From NCBI GenBank assembly GCA_015501075.1, contig JADNYJ010000033.1, positions 1-64,000 of the forward strand: a stretch of 64,000 nt of DNA. Reading direction: 5' to 3'. Position 1 is the first letter of the stretch, and each line of letters starts with the position of its first letter. The position numbers and the translations under genes are program-made. The DNA is from Gymnopilus junonius (lineage: Eukaryota; Basidiomycota; Agaricomycetes; Agaricales; Galerinaceae). The notes beneath the pieces are model-generated. The model saw only the letters and a program-made list of their open reading frames with translations, was not told the DNA's origin and did no database searches. Below are positions 35,183 to 45,897 of the stretch, one piece after another.

Positions 35183-38100
35183 ATGTTAATTGACTCTGGC
35201 TCTAGCCATTGTTTTGTTGATACCCATTTATTCATTCTAATAATTTACCCCTTCTCTGATCGATCCGGTTAAGCTCAAACTGATTGATGGCTCCTATGGC
35301 AACATGATTACTGAAACCCTCTCCATTCCAATTACATTCCCCTCTGGTGAAACTATTACTATTGACTTTTTCGTAACCTCACTGGACTCCTCTGTGTTCT
35401 GGTTCTAGGATATATAACTGGCTCTTCTGCTACAATCCATTGATTGACTGGAAATTGGGCCATATCGACTTCCATTCTGAACTACTTGACAACCCAGTCT
35501 GATGTTATCCCATAGGCAGCTCTGCTGCCTACACCTCCATTATTGGAACCTCTGACCCCTCTGCTTCCTCTGATTACTCCTATCGTTACACCTCTGACCC
35601 CTCCATGTACATCTCTGAGCACTCTCTGCTAATTAATGCAGCTGCTTTCACAAGAGCATGCAAGTTACCTGGCACTCAAAGTTTCACACTCTCCATCCCA
35701 CATCTCTCTCATGCTGCTTCCATCTCTGATGAAGTGCCTGATCTGTCTAGTATTCCTCCTGAATACCATGACTTTGTGGATGTCTTCAGTAAATCTAAAG
35801 CTGACATGCTCACACCCCATCGACCTTACGACCTCAAGATCAATCTCGAACCTGGCACTTCCCCTCCTGTTGGAAATATGTACTCCCTTTCACAATCCGA
35901 ACTTCAATCCCTCCGAGAATTTATCGACGAGCACCTCCGAATCAGTTTCATTCGACCTTCAACCTCTCCGCACAGTGCTCCGATCCTTTTTTTGCAAAAA
36001 GGATGGATCACTATGACTTTGCGTCGACTTTAGAGGATTAAATAAGATCACGAAGAAAGACCGATATCTGCTTCCACTCATCTCGACCTCCTGTCCACTG
36101 CTGGTAAAGCACGCATCTATACAGCTATCGACCTCTGACATGCCTATCACCTAGTCTGCATAGCAGAAGGCGACGAATGGAAAACAGCATTCCGAACATG
36201 CTATGGATTGTTTGAATGGAACATTATGCCATTTGGACTGGCCAATGTGCCTGCCATTTTTCAATGCTTCATGAATGACATACTCAGTGATTTACTAGAT
36301 GTGTCTGTCATTGTTTACCTTGACAACATCCTGATCTACTCCAATGATCCTACCCAGCATAAGGAACACATTCATGAAGTCCTCTGATGTCTCCAACAAC
36401 ATGGTCTGTATGCCTGCTCTGACAAATGCAATTTCTCTATGAACACAGATAATTACCTTGGATTTATTCTTTCCCCAGAAGGCCTCAAGATGGACAAAAG
36501 CAAGATCAAGACTATCAAAGATTGGCCCAAACCAAAGAAGATTAAGGATGTTCAATCCTTCTTAGGTTTCATGAATGTCTACTGATGATTTATCTCTGAC
36601 TACTCTGACATTGTTGTTCCACTCACCTGACTCACTAGGAAAGGAACCCCTTGGCAATTCAAGATGCTGCTCGAAAAGCCTTCAACAAGCTCAAGAAAGC
36701 ATTTACAACTGCTCTGATACTTACTCACTGGGTTCCCGACCATCTGATTATTGTGGAAACTGACGCTTCTGACTACGTGCTTGGAGCGATCCTCTCCATC
36801 GCACCTCTGATGATAAGATTCACCCTGTTGCATTTCACTCACATACTTTCACAGGTTCTGAAATCAACTACAACACCCACACAAAGAACTACTAGCAATC
36901 TTCGACATGTTTAAAGTATGGCTCCGCTGCTCCGATCGATGTTGTCACTGACCACAAGAAGTTAATGTACTTTGCAACCACTAAAGTTCTTACTCGCCGA
37001 CAAGCCGCTGGTCCGAATATCTCTGCCAATTCAACCTCATCATCCGCTTCTGCCCTGGATGTCTGGTATGAAACCTGACTCTTTAACTAGACGATGGGAC
37101 ATCTATCCCAAAGGGGGAAATAGCGACTATGCAAGCATTAACCCAAGCAACTTCTGACCAATTTTCACCCAAGAACAACTCTCCGCATCCCTCCGTGCCA
37201 CCCAACTCTTTGAACCCACCCTCTGCACAGTATCCCTCATGGACTCCGACCTACTCCGACATGACATCCTCACTGCGCTACCCTCTGACCCAGTTTACCT
37301 TGCTCACATGAAGGAACCAAAACCACACTGTTCCCTTGATCCAGATGGTTACCTCCGTCATGAATCACGCATCTATGTTCCTGACACATCCGACCTCCGA
37401 CTCCACATCCTCCGACACAAGCACGATCATATCCTCGCCGGACACCCTGGACAAAATAAGACGACTAGTCTTATCCTTTGTGAATACACCTGGCCCAGAC
37501 TATGAGACTTCATTAAGAAGTATTGCAAATTGTGTACAACATGTATGCATTCCAAACCTCAACAACACAAACCCTACGGATTGCTCAAACAGCTCCCGAT
37601 CCCCGAACATCCCTGGAATTCAATATCAATGGACTTTATCGAAATCCTTCCAATGTCCGACGGACATGACACAATCCTAGTCATTGTTGACTGACTCACC
37701 AAGCAAGCTATATTCATTCCGACCACCTCCGCTTGCACCTCCAAAGACCTTGCCATGCTTTTCGTCATTCATGTGTTCTCCAAGCACAGCATCCCCGAAC
37801 ACGTCACCTCTGACCATGGACCTGAATTCGTCTCCCGCTTCTTCTGATCCTTAGGAAAAGCACTCAACATGAAACTCCATTTCACTTCCGGATACCATCC
37901 TGAAGGCAATGGCCAGACTGAACGTACTAATCAGACACTAGAGCAATACCTCTGAATTTATTGCAACTATCAGCAAGATAATTGGTCAAGTTTATTACCT
38001 CTTGCAGAGTTTGCTTACAACAATGCTCCTAGAGCTACTACTGGCATTTCACCATTCTTCACTAATAAAGGTTACCACCCTAACATGGCTATCCACCCCG

Positions 38101-38690
38101 AATGCGACCTCGCCTCTGCTCATGCTCATGATTTTGTTGTTGATCTAGATGAATTACACAAAGAACTCAAGAATGCTATCACTGAATCACAAAAGCATTA
38201 TCAAGTCTCCGCCGACCTCCGACGCACTCCGCCCCCCGACTTCCAAGTCGGACAGCAAGCATTCATCAAAGCAAAGTTCTTCTGCACCACACGTCCCTCC
38301 AAGAAACTCTCCGAAAAATATTATGGTCCTTTTGATATCATCGCCAAAGCTGGCACACACTCTTTTACTTTATGACTTCCTGACTCCATGCATGGTGTTC
38401 ACCCCGTTTACCACGTTTCTATGCTGGAACCGTTTACTCTGAATGATATTCTGAATCAGACTCAATCTCCGCCTCCACCTGTTGAAGTCGAAGGCGAAAT
38501 CGAATATGAAATCGCTGAAGTCCTCGACTCCAAGCTTGATCAACGACGCAAGTGCAAACTATTGTACTTGGTTCACTGGTTAGGTTATGAAGGCACCGAT
38601 GAAGAACAATCCTGGCTCCCAGCTACTGAACTCAAACACATGCCCGACCTCATCTCTGACTTTCACTCCACTTACCCTGACAAACCTTGA
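35183..38690 (+). pseudogene. Pol of inner chromovirus: protease, RT, RNase H, integrase, chromodomain
   Basis: In order: aspartic protease LMLIDSGSSHCFVDT (35,183-35,230). RT from PPEYHDFVDVFSKSKAD (about 35,757) through the polymerase core [13 protein letters not shown] and YLDNILIYS (36,316-36,342), where the canonical second Asp of Y-x-D-D is Asn. RNase [17 protein letters not shown] near 36,748. Integrase zinc-binding HDHILAGH ... CKLCTTC near 37,420-37,550, with catalytic Asp in SMDFIEILP, Asp in SDHGPEFVS and Glu in HPEGNGQTE. C-terminal chromodomain EVLDSKLDQRRKCKLLYLVH to about 38,680. I read stops as TGA in place of CGA in at least eight places, plus frameshifts (for example near 35,997). 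The chromodomain places it among chromoviruses, which target heterochromatin. Confidence 0.9.
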
Positions 38691-38853
38691 CCTCTTTCAT
38701 CTCTCACTTAGCTTACGATTCACCAAAAAACATCATTAACAAGAAATAACAAGTATATAGAAAAGAAAAAGAAAAAAAAAAAGAAAAAGACTACAAAAAA
38801 CAACAACTATCTAATGATGAGCGTGCTTTGCTGGCACCTTGTCCTCGTACTCC

Positions 38854-39920
38854 TCATACTCCTCTGACTCTGACTCTGACTCCAATGACTCCTTCCTCTT
38901 CCTCTTCAACCCCACCTCTTCCTCTTTCCTCACTCTCACTCTCACTCTCACTCTCGTCTGTTTCCTCCTGTCCACCCATCACCACTCCGACTACCTCGTC
39001 CTCTGACTCCTCTGACTCCTCTGACTCCTCCGACTCCTCTGACTCCTCCGACTCCTCCGACTCCTCCGACTCCTCCACCTCAACCTTCTTCCCTGCATCC
39101 AAGGCCGCCACGACCCTCTCATACCTCTCGTTCAGGTACTCCGCCTCCGAGTCGATTTCCTCCTGGTCTGACGGTATGTACTCTGACGCACTTGGCTCTG
39201 ATGGTGCGTATGGGGGATCTTGAACCCAGGACATGTCTTCCAACAAGTCCTGGATCTCCCTCAGGTATCAAGCAATGTGCTTGACACCCAGCCCATTCTG
39301 CACCTCCACCGACGTCTTGGGCTTGGTTTTCACCACCCCCATCACCTTGGCTGGTCGTACCCCCGACTCTGCCCGACCCTCTGACCCCGCAGCTCCTCCA
39401 CTGGTCTTGCAAGCTTTGTGCTGCACTCGGCAGCGGTTGCACGATGCCGCCTTGCTGGTACCCTCCCTAAAAACAAATCACAAGTCAAAAAAAAAATAAA
39501 TCATAACAAAGAAACATTTAATGGGACTTACCTTGGCCATAGGCACTCCGCCCCCACCTGCACACACCAGATGCAGATGACTCCGTCCACCGCCTCATAC
39601 ACTCCGGCCAACTCCCACATTGCGACCACCTGCTGCTGTGCCGCAGCTGCCTTCTGTGCCTTCTTCTTCCCCTTCATGGTTTTCCTCCGCTCTGCCTCCA
39701 CCGCTTTCTCCGCCTCCACTGCTGCCTCCACTTTGGCCACCTTCCATGCTTCTTCCGCTGCCTGTTCTGCCTCTGCATGCTCCTCTGCCTCCCGTCGCCT
39801 CTGCTCCATCTGTTCCCACTTCCGACAAAGCTCTTCCCTCTGGAGCGCAAGTTGCTGCTCCTGCACTTCGAGGTCTTCGAGGTTTTCGAAAACCTCTGAG
39901 TCGGAACCGTGGTGCGACAT
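38854..39920 (-). CDS. Antisense accessory gene of the inner chromovirus: coiled coil plus Zn2Cys6-spaced cysteine cluster
   Basis: It lies between pol and the 3' LTR on the strand opposite to gag-pol. Exon 1 is 39920-39532 (ATG, MSHHGSDSEVFENLEDLEVQ) and exon 2 39466-38854, with a GTAAGT donor, TTTTTAG acceptor and matching phase. Residues about 20-105 form a Glu/Arg/Ala-rich coiled coil. Across the intron is C-x2-C-x6-C-x12-C-x2-C-x6-C (starting CIWCVQVGAEC, ending CNRCRVQHKAC), the spacing of the fungal Zn(II)2Cys6 cluster, but without the basic residues usual between the first cysteines. After a basic stretch comes an acidic (Ser-Glu-Glu)n tail. One TGA (in KHIA*YLRE) sits where CGA is expected, so this copy is probably dead; total about 330 aa. 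Function unknown; a chromatin or nucleic-acid role is a guess. Confidence 0.75.
38995..39080. repeat. 9-bp codon repeat encoding (Ser-Glu-Glu)n in the accessory gene
   Basis: CTCCTCTGA/CTCCTCCGA units (plus strand) repeat about eight times in tandem. On the minus strand they encode the acidic SEESEE tail of the accessory protein; unit differences are again TG against CG. Confidence 0.8.
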
Positions 39921-40037
39921 ATTGATGGGGGGGGAGGTAGAATGACAATAATGAAGAGAGGACTGAATGAAAATTTCAAACAACCAAAACCAACCAGCAC
40001 GTGACCATTCCCACGCACAGGCCTCAAGGTTTGGCCT

Positions 40038-40047
40038 AAGGGGGAAA
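40038..40047 (+). other. Polypurine tract of inner chromovirus
   Basis: AAGGGGGAAA ends three bases before the 3' LTR, the expected primer site for plus-strand DNA synthesis. Confidence 0.75.
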
Positions 40048-40050
40048 TAC

Positions 40051-40515
40051 TGTTATATATGCACCTCTGACCAACTCCGATCTCTGACTATATGAACTCT
40101 GACCTCATGATCCCCTCGAAATACTACAAGTCCCAGAACACGTAGACACTTAGATTACACATAGCTAGGCAACTCTGAGTAACTTACATGTCTGCCTGCT
40201 CACTAGCACACGTATGGTCTCCGCTTAGTTTCCTCCGTAGTATAAAAACCTTAGAACTATTATTAGGTACCTTAGTTCATATATTGTTTGTTAATCAATC
40301 CACGCTCTCTACTCCGCTCTCTCATCCCGATCCGACTCCGAAATTCGAGACAACATCCAGACAACAGAGTGCAACACACATGTTGAAGCTGAAGTCTCAA
40401 CCCTACGTCTACATACATTATGCTAAGACCAACTCCGACACCGACGTACTCCGACATAGCTCCGATGTGGATCTCCTCTGCCTACTCCACCCTTCCCTTC
40501 ATCGAGAACTTAACA
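40051..40515 (+). repeat. 3' LTR of inner chromovirus
   Basis: 465 bp, with 19 CpG by hand count, aligned along its length with the 5' LTR. The last bases TTAACA precede the GCATA target duplication. Confidence 0.9.
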
Positions 40516-40520
40516 GCATA

Positions 40521-40653
40521 CATGTAAGGAAGAGAATGATCATCTTGCGAGTGAAGATGATCATGAGAAACTATAAATAGTGAAATGATGATAAATGATA
40601 ACAAGAAAGAAAAAGGGACATGATAAGATAAGAAAGAAATGGGGATCATAATA
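40521..40653 (-). repeat. Remaining part of the outer element's 3' LTR
   Basis: 133 bp that continue the 322 bp at 32923-33244; together they match 45443-45897 base for base in length (455). Confidence 0.9.
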
Positions 40654-40932
40654 TTACCCCTTACTAAGAATTGAAGCCCCTGGCTTCAATAATGAGGCTC
40701 ACCACTCATGTTGTTCTCTGCCTCTTCCCCTTGCCAAGAGTCATGTGCTGTATCATACCAGTCATTTGGTGAGTTGTCGATATCATCGACATGCACCAGT
40801 TGTTCCTCTGTGAATTCATAGGCATAGCCTACAAACTCCCTGTCACTGCATTGGATTGGTCGTCGACTACAGTTGATCGAGTTGTGACCTGGATGATACT
40901 GGCAGCAGTGGCAGCAGTGGTAGCTGCAGCAG

Positions 40933-42139
40933 TCAGCCTGCCAGTGGTTTGCGCTGCTGCAAACAAAGCAGCATCATCATGGGCTCAGTCGGGGGTTCAT
41001 CGGGGTATGGGCAGGTCAGAAGGGAGTCTGGGGTCGAGCTGGTAGTGAAGTGGGAATGGGGTAGGCAGGAGGTAGGTCTCAGGTGGCGTTCTGGGCAGAG
41101 GTCATCTGCATGGTAGTGACAGTGCATCTTTGGGTGGTTGTGGGTGGCGTGGTTGGGGTTGGTGCAGAGGAGCATGTCGGAATGGGTCTTGGGGAGTGGT
41201 CGTTGACTGAGACAGTGTTGATGAATCATTCGTCATGAGGAGGAATGGGCAGGTAGGTCTGTGGAGTGACATTATAAGAGGAAGGGGAGCAATAAGGTTC
41301 CTCTTCAGACCTAACAGTGGAAGTTGCAGTAGGAGGACATTCTCCTCATTGTCTGCTGCTGACGAGAAGGGGGTTGATGGCTCTTTCAAGCCGGAAATGC
41401 ATAAGGGTCTCAAACAACTGGAGGGACTTCATTCGAGATGCCTTGAGTATTTCATGGTGGCATGCAGTTTGGTCAGTTTCATGCTTGAATTGTTGGAGGG
41501 TATCCCTGAGGAAGGGATCACTTTGGAGGACTTCGAGGGCAGTGGAGTAGTGGCAGGGGTGGCTAAGGAACTGGATGAGTTCCTTGTGTGTCAACTGTTG
41601 AAAGTTGACAAAATCTAGTAAGTTGAGGAAGTCCTCAACAGAGTGGACAGGAGCATGTACCATGGGGATGGGAGGGGGGTATCTGGTGGAAGGAGCATCG
41701 TTGGGGTCGGGCGAGTCAGAAGAGGAGTCCGTCTGAGAGAGACAGACTTGGATTTCAGGGTGAGAAGAGGAAGGGGCGGAGGCAAAGGCATGAGTACAGG
41801 AGTAGACAGAGGGCATTTCAATGGGAGCAGGTTGGAGTTTGAGGTTTGAGTGAGGGTCGGGGGTTCAAAACCTGGTTGACTTCACCTTTTTAAGGGTTTT
41901 CCTGAGCTCTTTTTCCATTTTCTTCAACTCCTGTTTCACTAGCTTCTGGGTGATGGAAGTGGATGCTTGACAGCATTCTGGGCTGAGAGGTATCGGTAGT
42001 GATCACTCCACAGTCGGTTCATATCTGGGTCTTCATGAAAGACCAGGAATCTGATTTGCTTTATTTTTGGATCCCAATTGGGATCCTGTATGGTGTTGAT
42101 CATTTTGGGTTGTTTGAGAGGAAGAGGGGGAGGGAACAA
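40933..42139 (-). pseudogene. Extra open frames after the chromodomain of the outer chromovirus
   Basis: Between the pol end and the 3' LTR the minus (sense) strand holds a broken chain of coding-like segments. These are KIKQIRFLVFHEDPDMNRLW ... SAQNAVKHPL (42,139-41,940), a helical KQELKKMEKELRKTLKKVK stretch near 41,925, and a longer segment with SVEDFLNLLDFVNFQQLTHK, ending near 41,346. Then come frames with a Cys/His-rich piece (MHCHYHADDLCPERHL) near 41,080-41,130. Frame changes and stops separate them. I recognise no family. It is probably a third, sense-oriented gene of this element lineage, unlike the antisense gene in the inner element. Confidence 0.5.
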
Positions 42140-42183
42140 TGCAGACTTGACTCATTTCAATAGAGAGGGCATGGCATTTTGGC

Positions 42184-43995
42184 TCAGTTGTATGGTGGAA
42201 GATGATGAAGTTGTTTATAAACTTCAAGTTTTTCCATTGCATTGGCAAGGTTTGATCCGGGTTCCCATGATGCTTTGGTTATTGGATAGCCGAACCATTT
42301 GACATGGTATTGATATTGTCTGTTTCTGTACTTTCGATGGTTCAGAATAGTTTCAACCTCATATTCTGGTTCTCCATCAATCATTTCAGGGGGTGGTTGC
42401 ATGAAGTTCTGGCCATGAACCTGTGTTTCCATGTAAGGCATCAACAACATTGCATGGAAGATGTCATGAATCCTCCATGTTTTTGGCAGTTGTAACTGAT
42501 ATGTGAGTGGTCCTAGGATGTGTTTGATCTTGAACAGTCCTTCTCTTCTCAGTGCCAGCTTCTTGTTGTATTGTGTCTTGAGGTTTCTAGAATCAAGCCA
42601 TACCTTCTGCCCTTCTTTGAATGGTATGAAGTTGGATTTCCGTCAATCTGCCATTCTTGCTCTTGCCAGTTCGTGTGCAGCAAGGGCTTCCTTTCTGTCC
42701 GAGATAAGGTTCTTTAGTTTCTCCTCTACAGAGGGAAACTTCGTGTTTTCAAATGTGGTGGGAGTCACGACAGGATTAGTTCCAAACATGAGTTCGAATG
42801 GGGTCCTTTGTCTGTCAGCATGTCTTTGGTCATTGTGGACAAATTCCAGGGTTCCAATGTGTTGCTTCCAGGTGGTCAGGTTGGAGGAGCAATAGATGGT
42901 GAGATATGCTTCTATTTCCTGATTAAACCATTCTGTGGTACCATCTGACTGAGGATGATATGCTGTAGACAGTTTTGACTTAATTCCGAGGAGTTTGAGA
43001 TTCTTGGAATGTTCTTGCAGCGAATTGGGGTCCTCTATCGGAAATGATACTGTCCAGTAGGCCAAATCGCTTGAATAAGTTGTCCTGGAGGAGTAATGCC
43101 ACTCCTTCTTGCAAAAGAGTTTTCGAGCAAGGCATGATAATTACCCCCTTTGTAAGTCTGTGATCGACCACGATCAATAAAGAATCATATCCGTTGATGC
43201 TAGGAAGGTCCGTGATCATATCCATGGAGCATTGTGTGAATGGTCTCATGGATTTGGCTCCTTCGATTGGGTGCAAGGAGGGATTCACCGGGTTTGGTTG
43301 ATCTTAAATTGTTGGCATTGTCTGCACCCTTTGACGTAGTTCTTGACAAATGTTCGCATTCTGGGCCACCAGTAAACTTGTTGTACTGCATTATATGTCT
43401 CCAATTCTCTGGGGTGTCCTGTGGTAACTGAGTCATGGTACATCGCAATGATTTTCCTGCATAGTTCTTGATCATTGGGAATATAGTTCTTTTTCTTGTA
43501 AAAGATTAATTTGCCGATGCCTTCCATTTGCATTGTTTCCCAGTCATCTAAGTCTTTTGTGAGACTTTGAGGCCCTTCTTGAGTGAGGAGTTTTAATGCA
43601 TCGACTACATCTTTGTCCTGTTTCCTTGATTGGGCAATTTCTATTTGGAGATCAGTGTCAATCAAATTTATAAATAGATTCTCTGGAAGGAGAATCTTGT
43701 CTTCATTGTCATGATCCTCATCAGGGATCATGTCCAGTCTTCATGAGAGGGTGTCTGATTGTACCATTTTGCTTCCGGGGAGGTGTACCAGTTGGATGTC
43801 ATATTCCGAAAGGAATAGTGACCGTCTTGCTTGGCATCTGGTTCCATCTATGTTGAAAACTCAGATTTCCTTTTCCAGTGCCTTTGTTTCCAGGTTGTGT
43901 TTCTTCATGAAGTTCTGGTTGATGAACTTCCCTTTTGCTCCAGTGTCTCCTAGAGTGGATCCAATGATTTTCATTCTGTTCTCAGTCTCAAATGA
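42184..43995 (-). pseudogene. Pol remnant of outer chromovirus, lacking reverse transcriptase
   Basis: Right to left: protease start with GSTLGDTGAKGKFINQNFMK (about 43,970-43,900), continuing to VFNIDG near 43,850. The frame then passes directly into RSLFLSEYDIQLVHLPGSKM, the end of RNase H, so RT and most of RNase H are deleted at about 43,845. Next come the integrase zinc-binding domain (HDSVTTGH ... CRQCQQFK near 43,300-43,450), the integrase core with STAYHPQSDGTTEW (catalytic Glu region, about 42,950), and a chromodomain EVETILNHRKYRNRQYQYHV near 42,260-42,370. Stops and frameshifts are frequent. Confidence 0.85.
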
Positions 43996-44090
43996 AAAGG
44001 GCAATTGGAGCAATTTATTTTCAATTCAAGCCGAGACTACAGAATAAATATCTAAAGAAGGAGTTGCATACGTTGGTTTAATGCATCTCC

Positions 44091-45125
44091 TTATTGAAAA
44101 CCCTCTTGGTCTCCCATTTCATATACTTCTTCATGCTCTTCTTCAGTGAGGTCCTGCATGAGGGACCTGATGTGCACATGGAGTGCTTTCCCTTTGAGAG
44201 GGTTCTTCTTTGGTGGAGGGTTCCTCCTGTTCTTGCCCTTCTCGGGGCAGTCTCTTGAGACATGCCCAGGCTTCTTGCATCGGAAGCAAAGTCCCTTTCT
44301 CATGAGCTCGCTTCATTCTTCCTGAGTCATGGCATTGACATCGATCTTGTCAACATCCATAGCATTCGGGTCTTGATGGTTCATTCAGGGTGCTGGGGCA
44401 TGGTAGTGCGGGGCAGGGTTTCCTCTGGCTATGTTAGCCCACCAAGTTTTTCATTTGTTTGGCGCCTGGGTAGTGGTTTTTCCTAATAGGTGTGCTAAAT
44501 TTGTTTGATGGGTGTCATACTCGACTGCCTTCTGCTGCCAAGCAGCTAGCATGGTAGGAAGTATGTCAAGTCCCATGATCTTCTCTTGAAGCCAATTGTT
44601 CAAGGTGTTCATGTAGTAGTCGATCAAGACACTCTCATTCCTGGTAGTGGGAATCTTGGCAGTCTTGGCAGTCTTGACAAGTTCATTGAACTTGGTGTTC
44701 AATTCAGCGGCTGAAGCTTTTCCCTGCTTCAGGTTTCGGAGTTCGAAGAATGCTTGGTCCTTCATCTCAGTTGGTTTGAAAGCTTCTTGAAAGGCTTTCT
44801 CAAAATCTGCGGTTGAACCATAGTTTTTTGTGACTGTTCCGGTGGGTACACCTGCAGCGTTTACATTTTCTATGGTGTGATCTTCTCTCCAAGCCTTCTT
44901 CCAGGCTTCTGCTTCTCCTCCCTTGAGAAGTCCAAGGGTAAACACAATTTTCTTGGCATCAGTGTTGTAAATGTTGCTGTTTAGTTCAAAGTAATCACCC
45001 AGGTCTTGGGTGAATGTTTTGACCTTGGAGCGGTCTCCAGAGAAGGGCATAGGGATGATTCCTATTCCTTTTCCATTGGAGGAGGTGGGAGCAGTGGGGG
45101 CAGTGTCAGAAGATTCTCCTGGCAT
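44091..45125 (-). pseudogene. Gag of outer chromovirus
   Basis: A 224-codon frame from ATG 45125 to 44451 encodes a retrotransposon gag domain (FSGDRSKVKTFTQDLGDYFE, then FELRNLKQGKASAAELNTKF). After a break, a CCHC knuckle CFRCKKPGHVSRDCPEKG lies in another frame (44303-44091). The N-terminal part is the best preserved coding segment of this element. Confidence 0.85.
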
Positions 45126-45442
45126 TTTGGGTTTGTTCGTGGGTAGAAGATGGGTTGAGATCTAAGTAGAGTATCTAGCAAAGATTCAAAGTCATGTCTT
45201 AATATGCCTGGTTCTTGGACGGTAGATCCAAAGAAAGTCGATCGGGTTAACAGAGATTCGTCTCCTTCGGGTGGTGTTTCAAAAGTGTCAGATGCTCCTG
45301 AATCAGAGGTTCATTCAGGGTTCAGGTCAGAGAGTTCTTCATCACTAGAGATAGCAGTGAATCATCCTCTTCTTCGAGCCGTAGTGTCGGCGGATAATGC
45401 TTGCTAGGCAGAAGCATTGGATGAGGTGGTAGCTTGTTCTTT

Positions 45443-45897
45443 TGTTATGATGTTGATGATAGATCCTAATCAGATAAGATAAGGACTAGTGTAGTAGTCA
45501 TAGAGTTCATTCGATGAAGTCAACTAAGGTATTGTCTTCAATAGAAGATTGCCTTAGAGGTTCAAGTTCACTCTGGTTGATACAAGAGAATAGATTCTCA
45601 AGAACAAGCTAAAGAATACAGGTAGACTAGCTATGGTTTATATACTATTTGTGGTTAATAATAATATAAATGAAACAGTATCAAAATAGGGGAATCGGAA
45701 GGGGTGATCATCACAGAGATACTGTGCAAGGGGTGATGATCAAAAAGGAGAGATTGTCCGCATATGTGTAAGGAAGAGAATGATCATCTTGCGAGCGAAG
45801 ATGATCATGAGAAACTATAAATAGTGAAATGATGATAAATGATAACAAGAAAGAAAAAGGGACATGATAAGATAAGAAAGAAATGGGGATCATAACA
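45443..45897 (-). repeat. 5' LTR of outer chromovirus
   Basis: 455 bp, uninterrupted. Against the split 3' LTR I see 12 base differences in eight places, all transitions, six of the places explained by CpG decay. It preserves the uninterrupted insertion site of the inner element. Confidence 0.9.

Larger units (their letters stand above)
33245..40515 (+). mobile_element. Inner chromovirus (Ty3/gypsy), plus strand, inserted in the outer element's 3' LTR
   Basis: 7271 bp flanked by GCATA duplications (33240-33244 and 40516-40520). Its LTRs are 33245-33707 (463 bp) and 40051-40515 (465 bp), starting TGTTATATATGC and ending TTAACA. The order is LTR, gag, protease, reverse transcriptase, RNase H, integrase, chromodomain, then an antisense accessory gene, polypurine tract and LTR. 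The empty target site can be read in the other LTR of the outer element (near 45,755-45,765). Coding parts are full length but carry many TGA stops. Confidence 0.92.
32923..45897 (-). mobile_element. Outer chromovirus (Ty3/gypsy), minus strand, itself split by the inner element
   Basis: Bounded by 5-bp target duplications AAGTC (32918-32922 and 45898-45902). LTRs start TGTTATGA and end ATAACA or ATAATA. The right (5') LTR is 45443-45897 (455 bp). The left (3') LTR is 32923-33244 plus 40521-40653, also exactly 455 bp once the inner element and one GCATA are removed. Gag, protease start, integrase and chromodomain read right to left between them. Reverse transcriptase and most of RNase H are absent, so this copy is not autonomous. 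Confidence 0.9.

Noticed and set aside
38995..39080. Short regular repeat that could be mistaken for a CRISPR-like array
   Set aside because: No spacers; it is a 9-bp in-frame codon repeat in a eukaryotic element.
38828..39223. Plus-strand Ser/Asp-rich frame opposite the accessory gene
   Set aside because: It is the mirror of the (SEE)n codon repeat; the minus-strand frame has the start codon, coiled coil, intron and cysteine cluster.
41235..41618. 127-codon plus-strand frame in the outer chromovirus 3' region
   Set aside because: The minus-strand reading of the same bases has more protein-like composition and is in the sense direction of the element. I could not fully exclude an antisense gene here.
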